5,699 nucleotides of DNA from an uncultured Eubacteriales bacterium (GTDB lineage Bacteria > Bacillota > Clostridia > Oscillospirales > Oscillospiraceae). The DNA is taken from assembly GCA_902475435.1 (NCBI GenBank), contig CABRZL010000117.1:1-5699 (forward strand), given 5' to 3'. The translations under genes and the position numbers were made by a program. The notes below the pieces were generated by a model. That model did no database searches. It was not told where the DNA came from and saw only the letters and a list, made by a program, of their open reading frames with translations. Of the stretch, positions 1-4,611 are shown in pieces (position 1 is the first letter of the stretch; the number at the start of each line of letters is the position of its first letter).

Positions 1-1274
1 TTAAGCGTAGTGCTATTGGAGAGGTCAAGGTCAAGGTTTTGTGTCATCCAACAGTTATTGTCGGTAAGTTTGCCAACCCAGTATTTCTTTCCGTCGCGGA
101 TATCGATCAACTGAAGTTGCTCACCTTGTATCATATCACTGCATATATCGTTGGTAAATCCCTGCATATATTCAACAGGATATCCCACAATAAGACCACT
201 AATCTCGAAATTTCCCCATTGCCACTCACCAGATTCACAATTGGAAGTGTTAGATTGGTAAGTACCGTCCGTGCAGAAAACGTCCTCTGAGCTACCCTTA
301 GGCACGATGTGTATAGTAACACCATTAGCGCGCTGGGCGGGAGTTACTTTACATGTAATAGTCAAGTATCCAGATTCGTTCCGGGCAGTAACAACATTTG
401 TACATTCTTGGTATCCTTCCGGGTCGGTAGATGTGTAGTATACACGGGGAGTCCCGTATGTATTTGGCATTAGATTAGTGGTAATCAACCAGGTATTTTC
501 TGCTTCTGGTTTTATGTAATCCACCTCAGTACCATCTACGGTAATTTTAGTTAATTCCGCTTCCGTCACAATACCTCCATCCGTAACCGCAGAATAGGTC
601 ACACGGTTAGAATAGGAGCCAGGTTGGATGGAGGTATCGACTTTAGCGGCATAGTATACGGGAATGCTTGCTGAGATTACACTACCGCTCGTGGTGCCAA
701 TAGTCTCACCGTCAATGGTAGCAAGCAGAGCTGGGTCACTAGCGGTAGTGGGAACAGCAGAATAGGTTTGGTCGTCAGTAGAGTAGCCCCAAGTATTGTC
801 AGCAAAGCCGTCGAGGCCATTTGCGCCAGTTGTGGCGGCAATGACGTGAGTGGTTTGTGAAGTGTCGCCGTTCAGATGAAGTGAGTTACTAGTGCCCGCC
901 ATAGAAAGGTATAACTTAGCGCCACCCGCAACATTAGTCTCTACACCAACATCGACACGTTGTTTGGCAGCATTTTGGTTATTGCTGGGAGAAACAGAAA
1001 AAGTGACGTCAGGTGCAGTAAGAGTAATGTAATACTGACCATCTACTTCCGTAGTGATTTGGTTACTAAGGTTTGCTGCATACGTATTAGAAGCCGAATC
1101 TGCACTGACAAAGAAAACAGAAACTAGAGCCAGGATACCAAGAGTGGCTGTTGTGGGGATAAGAATAAGACCTAAGCGTGAATGCACCCTGCCTCTATGT
1201 GCAACTCGCGAAAATACTGATAGAAGTGCAGATTTGTTTATTGACTTTCCGCCGTGTTGATTTTGATTGGACAC
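1..1274 (-). CDS. Secreted surface protein with FISUMP-like motif, 3' end missing
   Basis: The reverse complement from GTG 1274 is open for 424 codons and leaves the window without a stop. GGAGG at 1283-1279 lies 4 nt before the GTG, and no other start fits as well. A basic N-terminus (K10, K14, R23, R27, R29, R33) precedes one hydrophobic helix at about residues 34-58, which I read as a long signal peptide or N-terminal anchor. Residues 70-230 are Thr/Ser/Asn-rich and beta-like, with FADNTWGYS (157-165) and a YYAAKVDTS...PGSYSNRVTY stretch (207-227). Later come six cysteines and MQGFTNDIC, then DGKKYW (394-399) and NNCWMTQNL (406-414). The WM-x-x-NL signature recalls the FISUMP domain (TIGR02145), and the overall order recalls secreted proteins of Saccharibacteria. 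The role is probably at the cell surface, but the ligand is unknown. Codon use differs from the right-hand genes: about 25 ACT codons and few GCG. The reading frame is secure; the family name is from memory. Confidence 0.85.
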   Translation of the reverse strand, partial: MSNQNQHGGKSINKSALLSVFSRVAHRGRVHSRLGLILIPTTATLGILALVSVFFVSADSASNTYAANLSNQITTEVDGQYYITLTAPDVTFSVSPSNNQNAAKQRVDVGVETNVAGGAKLYLSMAGTSNSLHLNGDTSQTTHVIAATTGANGLDGFADNTWGYSTDDQTYSAVPTTASDPALLATIDGETIGTTSGSVISASIPVYYAAKVDTSIQPGSYSNRVTYSAVTDGGIVTEAELTKITVDGTEVDYIKPEAENTWLITTNLMPNTYGTPRVYYTSTDPEGYQECTNVVTARNESGYLTITCKVTPAQRANGVTIHIVPKGSSEDVFCTDGTYQSNTSNCESGEWQWGNFEISGLIVGYPVEYMQGFTNDICSDMIQGEQLQLIDIRDGKKYWVGKLTDNNCWMTQNLDLDLSNSTTL

Positions 1275-1326
1275 CGTTCCTCCTTTGGTTTTATCACGGT
1301 GCCCATAAAAACATAAACGACACCGT
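1270..1326 (-). promoter_or_regulatory. Possible start-codon switch hairpin in leader
   Basis: In the minus-strand transcript the 8-mer ACGGUGUC occurs twice, at 1326-1319 and at 1277-1270. The second copy contains the GUG start codon. Between them GGCACCGU (1303-1296) can pair with either copy over 8 bp including one G-U. Pairing with the upstream copy leaves the start free (15-nt loop). Pairing with the downstream copy places the GUG in a stem with the Shine-Dalgarno in an 18-nt loop. The repeats and pairing are visible in the sequence; regulation is inferred. No known riboswitch class was recognised. Confidence 0.4.
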
Positions 1327-1331
1327 ATGGG

Positions 1332-1435
1332 GTCGTCAAACTCAATAACAGGCCAAACACAGGCTGTCAACCACACAGTGCCGTTTATTACAGCTTGTGT
1401 TTAATGGCTGTTTATAAATAATTGAGTTTGACAAC
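1332..1435 (-). repeat. Long imperfect inverted repeat forming a leader hairpin
   Basis: The outer arms 1332-1346 and 1421-1435 match at 14 of 15 positions, and the odd pair is G-U in minus-strand RNA. Inner arms 1355-1367 and 1390-1402 match at 12 of 13, with a further short pairing between 1347-1351 and 1408-1412. The loop is 22 nt (1368-1389). The 5' arm begins just after the -10 at 1439, so the hairpin would sit at the very 5' end of the surface-protein mRNA. No T-run follows either side, so it is not an ordinary terminator. It may stabilise the mRNA, bind a regulator, or be the remnant of a small element. Confidence 0.7.
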
Positions 1436-1438
1436 CTA

Positions 1439-1465
1439 ATTATAACATGCTTATCGTTTTTGCAA
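1439..1465 (-). promoter_or_regulatory. Promoter of the surface-protein gene, extended -10
   Basis: On the minus strand a perfect TATAAT (1444-1439) is preceded by TG one base upstream (1447-1446), making an extended -10. TTGCAA (1465-1460) lies 15 bp upstream as a -35-like element; the short spacing is tolerable with an extended -10. Transcription would begin near 1432, giving a leader of about 160 nt before GTG 1274. This separates the surface-protein gene from the sigma-like gene ending at 1500. It resembles a housekeeping sigma-A promoter. Confidence 0.65.
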
Positions 1466-1499
1466 GCAAAATTGCTGGAAAAATGCGGATTTTGTAGAC

Positions 1500-1997
1500 T
1501 TAACGGTAGTCTTCCAATAATTCTCTCAGCGTATTTAATGCTCGCTTTTTATGGCGGTTGACGCTCGATTGCGACAGGCCAAGCCTCTCAGCAACTTCCC
1601 GCTGTGTACAACCCCGGAAAAACAAAAGCTCGATAACTTGTCTGTCTATTGGCTCTAAAGACTCCACAGCAATGCAAAGCGCTTCAATTAAAAGCCTGCG
1701 GTTAACAGTCTCCTCTACACAGTGATGGTCAGCGAAGATCACGCCTGTTTCTGCCAGTGCCTCCAGAGATACTGGCTTGCCGCTGCAGTTTTGACGGCAC
1801 TCGCTGCAGATTTTGGTGCAGCGCACGCCATAGACATCGCGGCAGCGATATTCCCGGCGCTCCCGGTGTTCCTGCCGCCAGAGCATCCGCAGATATTCCT
1901 GCATGATTTTGGGGTCTGTAGCGTTTACCATTTCCAGCGTGATGATAATAGGCTCTCCATCGACAATTATCCTGTAAATAGCTTCCTTTTTCTGCAT
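1500..1997 (-). CDS. Sigma-70 region 4 protein with cysteine cluster
   Basis: This 165-residue protein starts at ATG 1997, with AAAGGAG (2010-2004) 6 nt upstream. Residues 98-163 fit sigma-70 region 4: LEPIDRQVIELLFF (114-127), then the helix-turn-helix TQREVAERLGLSQSSVNRHK (131-150) and a basic tail. The N-terminus (YRIIVDGEPIIIT, 8-20) has no convincing region 2. It resembles the short sigma-like proteins of Clostridia integrative elements (Tn916 Orf7 type), which contact -35 DNA and RNA polymerase. Odd for the family as I know it are C52, C60, C64, C67 and C71 (C-x7-C-x3-C-x2-C-x3-C) in the linker, plus C93, C108 and C130. This suggests metal or redox binding, but that is inference. The gene lies just downstream of an intrinsic terminator and has no evident promoter of its own. 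Its targets are unknown. Confidence 0.85.
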   Translation of the reverse strand: MQKKEAIYRIIVDGEPIIITLEMVNATDPKIMQEYLRMLWRQEHRERREYRCRDVYGVRCTKICSECRQNCSGKPVSLEALAETGVIFADHHCVEETVNRRLLIEALCIAVESLEPIDRQVIELLFFRGCTQREVAERLGLSQSSVNRHKKRALNTLRELLEDYR

Positions 1998-2018
1998 ATG
2001 CGGCTCCTTTCGCGAATG

Positions 2019-2116
2019 TCCGCGAGAAGCCGCCAGTCCGAGAGACCAAAAAAGACGGCGGCACGACTACCTATATAAATAGGTGTGCCGTGCTGCCGTC
2101 AGTGCGGTCTCGCGGA
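2019..2116 (-). promoter_or_regulatory. Leader of sigma-like gene with alternative stems
   Basis: In the minus-strand transcript, element A (2116-2106, TCCGCGAGACC) precedes the terminator hairpin. It can pair with B (2047-2037, 10 of 11), just after the U-run, or with C (2027-2019, 9 of 9), just before the Shine-Dalgarno of the sigma-like gene. B and C compete for A. No clear promoter is visible between the terminator and the gene, so read-through may set its expression. The sequences are seen directly; control by attenuation is inferred. Confidence 0.4.
2048..2100 (-). terminator. Intrinsic terminator before the sigma-like gene
   Basis: Arms 2054-2074 and 2079-2100 form a GC-rich stem with one internal loop: GACGGC with GCCGTC at the base, then GCAC with GTGC, then ACCTAT with ATAGGT near the tip. 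On the minus strand the stem is followed at once by six T (2053-2048). No T-run follows on the plus strand, so it is one-directional. It ends transcripts of the 55-residue gene (stop at 2170) about 70 nt downstream and precedes the sigma-like start by about 50 nt. Confidence 0.85.
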
Positions 2117-2169
2117 TCAGTATCATGTTGTGTTTAAAGTGTTACATTGTTGTTTGTGCTGCCAAAGAC

Positions 2170-2337
2170 TTAAGCGGCGCTGTCCACGTTGATCACCTCA
2201 ATTTCCCCATCCGGCAAGATTCGGATGATAGTGACATCTCCTTTGCGCTCAATCTGGATGGTTCTGCGTTTGGGGTCGTACTTGCCCACCAAATGGTGTT
2301 TGCTGTTGCGGATTTCTCTGATTTTGGTTTCTTTCAT
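2170..2337 (-). CDS. Small conserved-looking 55-residue protein
   Basis: ATG 2337 is preceded by AAAGGAGG with 8 nt between GGAGG (2350-2346) and the start. The frame runs 55 codons to TAA at 2172-2170. The product begins MKETKIREIRNSKHHLVGKY and continues through KRRTIQIERKGDVTIIRILP to end in NVDSAA. It is basic at the start, lacks a signal or membrane helix, and alternates hydrophobic and polar residues, suggesting a small beta-sheet protein. I recall similar short reading frames in Clostridia mobile elements but cannot assign a family. An intrinsic terminator follows on the same strand, and the sigma-like gene lies beyond it, so the two may share a transcript by read-through. The strong ribosome site and clean start and stop argue that it is real despite its size. 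Confidence 0.7.
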   Translation of the reverse strand: MKETKIREIRNSKHHLVGKYDPKRRTIQIERKGDVTIIRILPDGEIEVINVDSAA

Positions 2338-2565
2338 GAGATATGCCTCCTTTGCTTTTTGTTGCCCCCAATATATCGCAAAAGTGTGCTTTTTGTGTGG
2401 GTTTGGAAAGAGGTGGAACGGGGTGGAATCAAACGGAAAGCGCTTTGGCAGCCAAAATCCAATGGCAGCCTGATTACGGGGAAAACATCGCAGAGATTGG
2501 CGGCTGTCTGGCAGGTTATGGCCTCAATTCAACAAGGCATAATCTATCTGTGTCAAGTAAAAACC
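2338..2565. other. Divergent intergenic region, no gene seen
   Basis: This is the left part of the roughly 400-bp gap between the divergent starts at 2337 (minus) and 2740 (plus). Plus-strand frames here overlap the 55-residue gene and lack ribosome sites. It holds short repeats such as two GGTGGAA copies (2412-2426 area) and two TGGCAGCC copies (2446-2470 area). A TATATT (2378-2373 area, minus) could be the -10 for the 55-residue gene, but no good -35 is spaced for it. I see nothing else. Confidence 0.45.
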
Positions 2566-2594
2566 TTGACAAAATTATATTTTTGTATTAATAT
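2566..2594 (+). promoter_or_regulatory. Promoter of the 207-residue protein gene
   Basis: A perfect TTGACA (2566-2571) is separated by 17 bp from TAATAT (2589-2594), a 4-of-6 match to TATAAT, in very A/T-rich DNA. This fits a housekeeping sigma-A promoter with a start near 2601. The -35 also forms the right half of a 7-bp inverted repeat, TGTCAAG (2551-2557) and CTTGACA (2565-2571), which could be a second protein-binding site. The leader to ATG 2740 would be about 140 nt. Confidence 0.75.
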
Positions 2595-2598
2595 TTAA

Positions 2599-2626
2599 AC
2601 ATAAGTTAGTTATAACTAACTTATGT
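2599..2626 (+). promoter_or_regulatory. Perfect 28-bp palindrome, likely repressor operator
   Basis: The half-site ACATAAGTTAGTTA (2599-2612) is followed directly by its exact reverse complement (2613-2626) with no spacer. It begins 5 bp after the -10 and covers the expected start of transcription, the classic place for a repressor. The core TTAGTTATAACTAA has the size and symmetry of sites used by dimeric winged-helix or TetR-like regulators (MarR and TetR families). No such regulator gene is visible in the window. It lacks a T-run and is AT-rich, so it is not a terminator. Confidence 0.7.
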
Positions 2627-2739
2627 CCCTTAACTGGCGTTTTGCATGTTTATGCCTCGGATTATTGCCAAGTTCGCCCTTCCTCTCTAAGAAAGTGCGA
2701 TGCAGCAATAGTCACCAGATTCATTTGGGAGGTATGAAC

Positions 2740-3363
2740 ATGAGAACAAGAATTTACCAGGAGATCATCAAAGAGGGCGGCTTCACGGTCACGGGCAACC
2801 TTGTTGCCAAAGCTCCAAGGACTGAGCCGATTGGGATGATTTCGCAGTTTCTTTCAGAAACGGAGTCATATCAGCCGATCACCCTGTTACCCGGAGACGA
2901 GCCAGCCGAGCAATTCTATCCGTCTTTCATACAGGAAGTGGTAGAATACGGAAATGTGTTCCACGAGGAAGATGAAAACGACCCAGACCATATCGAATTT
3001 AACGCGAATTATAAACAGATCATTCGCGGCGAAGTCCCTCACTGGAGATTAGTCCAAATCGAGATCGCGAAGTATGACACCACTCTGTTTCTTGCCTATC
3101 AGCACACAGAATCAGGCAAGATTCAGGATGCAGTTGTCTCTACGCAGTGCGACAGGCTCTCGATACGGCTTGAGCTGCCGCCAAATTCCATGGGATTTTC
3201 TCCAAAGTATTACATTACGCTTCGCAACAGGCCGCACCTTAGATACAATGCGGTTGTCTGGGAAGATCTCGGCTATGTCTGCCGGAAAATCACGGTCGGA
3301 AAAGAAGAGATCGATGATGATGGCAGCATTATGCTTGAGGTCGAGGAAGTTTGCGGTTTGTAA
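2740..3363 (+). CDS. Uncharacterised 207-residue soluble protein
   Basis: I do not recognise this protein. The frame is open from 2623, but GGGAGG (2728-2732 area) sits 7 nt before ATG 2740, which gives MRTRIYQEIIKEGGFTVTGN. ATG 2734 touches the ribosome site and is less likely. The extension from ATG 2623 starts inside the operator palindrome and looks non-coding. The product is acidic, with EEDENDPD around residue 75, and has no signal peptide or membrane helix. The C-terminal half is beta-like (YYITLRNRPHLRYNAVVW, then RKITVGKEEIDDDGSIMLEV), so a cytoplasmic role is likely. It has its own promoter with an operator-like palindrome and its own terminator, so it appears to be a single-gene unit, divergent from the 55-residue gene. 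It may be an element-specific accessory protein; no function is proposed. Confidence 0.8.
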   Translation: MRTRIYQEIIKEGGFTVTGNLVAKAPRTEPIGMISQFLSETESYQPITLLPGDEPAEQFYPSFIQEVVEYGNVFHEEDENDPDHIEFNANYKQIIRGEVPHWRLVQIEIAKYDTTLFLAYQHTESGKIQDAVVSTQCDRLSIRLELPPNSMGFSPKYYITLRNRPHLRYNAVVWEDLGYVCRKITVGKEEIDDDGSIMLEVEEVCGL

Positions 3364-3377
3364 AGCGCCACAGAAAG

Positions 3378-3402
3378 CGGCCACCAGAGGTGGCTGTTTT
3401 TT
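3378..3402 (+). terminator. Intrinsic terminator after the 207-residue gene
   Basis: CGGCCACC (3378-3385) pairs with GGTGGCTG (3389-3396) over 8 bp, including one G-T, around the loop AGA, and six T follow (3397-3402). It lies 15 bp after the TAA at 3361-3363 and separates this gene from the membrane-protein unit. Confidence 0.9.
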
Positions 3403-3444
3403 CTTGGGCTTTTTAAGGTGTTCCCCAAATTAAGGCTCTCATGA

Positions 3445-3450
3445 TATACT
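3445..3450 (+). promoter_or_regulatory. Extended -10 promoter of the membrane-protein operon
   Basis: TATACT (3445-3450) is preceded by TG at 3442-3443, giving an extended -10. No good -35 lies 16-18 bp upstream. It sits between the terminator ending at 3402 and the gene at 3481, where a new promoter is needed. Transcription would start near 3457, with a short leader of about 24 nt. Confidence 0.5.
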
Positions 3451-3480
3451 GTAAGCAAACATTTCACAGAGGTGATGGCT

Positions 3481-4590
3481 GTGGTTCCTGAATACGAAAT
3501 TCGGACTGATCTTCAGAAGATACGCAATCAAAAATCGGAAACGGAGCGTGGCGAAGCAGAACGAGAATTTGTAGAGCTGCTCGAAGGTAAAGATTACTGT
3601 AAGGGTAGAAAATATAAGGCTGGAGAAATTTATTTTATTTGCGATGCCTATATTAAGAGCATCCTAAACACCTACCTATTTGATCCGCAAAAGGTCGAGA
3701 TCGTGTTGGCGTCTTTTGCTATGCTGGAAGGGAGCAGCGTGAAAGATGCTTATCGTGAACGCCATGTTCAGTATATTAAGCGGGCATTTGGTTATAACGA
3801 GGAAATCACACAAAGCTGGTTTGACAAAGCAGAAATAGGCGAAGCGGAAAACTTGCGCAAAAAAGAGGATAACCGATACTTCAAAACGATTGCCCAAAAT
3901 CTGCTCAAGACTGAAAAAGTTGGTTCGCTCGGCCTATTTGATGAAGTTGTGGCGACCTTGCAGGCAGAATATCCAGAATTTCCCTCTGGCATTCCAGAGG
4001 AGCTCCCCCTGATTGCCCCAAGGTTCACACGTGACGCTCAGGAAGGGCAAGAAAAGACAGAACAGAAGGAAACTACGCCGGAATTGCCAACGGCTAAGCG
4101 TATAAAGAAAATCCAGCTGCTGTCGATTTTTTCCATGCTGCTATTTTTGGTGTGCTTATCTGCAAGCGTGGGAACTTATTTGTTTTTCCAGAATAGCGAT
4201 AACACCATCCAGAGCCTCTCTGTGCTCAATCCAGACATAACTCTTTATCCCGGCGGCTATGAACGCCTGCAGATCGCTACTGTGCCCGTTGACACGGATC
4301 GTGGCATTTTAGAGTGCCACAGTGACAGTAATCCGTGGATCACCGCCACCAAAACCGCTGACTGGGAAGATACAAACCCTTGGACAGAGGCATGGAGCGT
4401 AGCGGCAGAAAGTAATTGGACGGAGGCTCTGCCTTATACCGGGAAAGTGTCGGTGATGGGTGGCGAGGCCAAGCCGATCTATGTTGATATCACTGTAGAA
4501 GAACCGGCATATAAAACTGCAGGCAAAGCCAACAGACTGTTAAATGGCAGCAATGACACAGCGGATGCTGGAGAATACACCGCCCCGTAA
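3481..4590 (+). CDS. Single-pass membrane protein, unknown family
   Basis: This protein of about 369 residues is of a family I do not recognise. GAGGTGAT (3469-3476), a close match to the 16S 3' end, places GTG 3481 at 8 nt from GAGG. In-frame GTG 3472 and ATG 3475 lie within the ribosome site and are less likely. Residues 1-200 are charged and helical, probably cytoplasmic, and end in a Glu/Thr/Pro-rich linker. KRIKK (206-210) then leads into one hydrophobic helix (about 211-236). The basic residues before it predict an outside C-terminus. Residues 237-369 are beta-like and Trp-rich; NPDITLYPGGYERLQIATVP faintly recalls a bacterial Ig-like fold. It probably forms an operon with the secreted protein 21 bp downstream, which suggests a link between inside and envelope: anchoring, export or signalling. 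It resembles membrane anti-sigma factors only in topology. Confidence 0.85.
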   Translation: MVPEYEIRTDLQKIRNQKSETERGEAEREFVELLEGKDYCKGRKYKAGEIYFICDAYIKSILNTYLFDPQKVEIVLASFAMLEGSSVKDAYRERHVQYIKRAFGYNEEITQSWFDKAEIGEAENLRKKEDNRYFKTIAQNLLKTEKVGSLGLFDEVVATLQAEYPEFPSGIPEELPLIAPRFTRDAQEGQEKTEQKETTPELPTAKRIKKIQLLSIFSMLLFLVCLSASVGTYLFFQNSDNTIQSLSVLNPDITLYPGGYERLQIATVPVDTDRGILECHSDSNPWITATKTADWEDTNPWTEAWSVAAESNWTEALPYTGKVSVMGGEAKPIYVDITVEEPAYKTAGKANRLLNGSNDTADAGEYTAP

Positions 4591-4611
4591 GGCAGAAAGG
4601 AGAATTTTATC

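Noticed and set aside
39..290. Plus-strand frame of 83 codons
   Set aside because: It is antisense to the open 424-codon frame on the minus strand and has no ribosome site.
1054..1260. Plus-strand frame of 68 codons
   Set aside because: It overlaps the signal-peptide region of the minus-strand surface gene and shows no ribosome site or recognisable protein.
1428..1433. TTGACA on the plus strand as a -35
   Set aside because: TATAAC follows at only 7 bp and nothing suitable lies at 16-18 bp; no plus-strand gene starts downstream. The match is part of the hairpin arm.
1332..1435. Inverted repeat as transposon ends or terminator
   Set aside because: There is no transposase, no target duplication that I can see and no T-run after either arm; kept only as a leader hairpin.
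1722..2078. Plus-strand frame of 118 codons and a minus-strand frame 1729-2064
   Set aside because: Both are shadows of the sigma-like gene, whose helix-turn-helix is recognisable; they run through the terminator hairpin.
2083..2598. Plus-strand frame of 171 codons
   Set aside because: It runs antisense through the 55-residue gene and into the promoter at 2566, with no ribosome site and no protein-like pattern.
2623..2739. In-frame N-terminal extension of the 207-residue protein from ATG 2623
   Set aside because: The ATG is inside the 28-bp palindrome with no Shine-Dalgarno, and the residues look non-coding; ATG 2740 has GGGAGG at good spacing.
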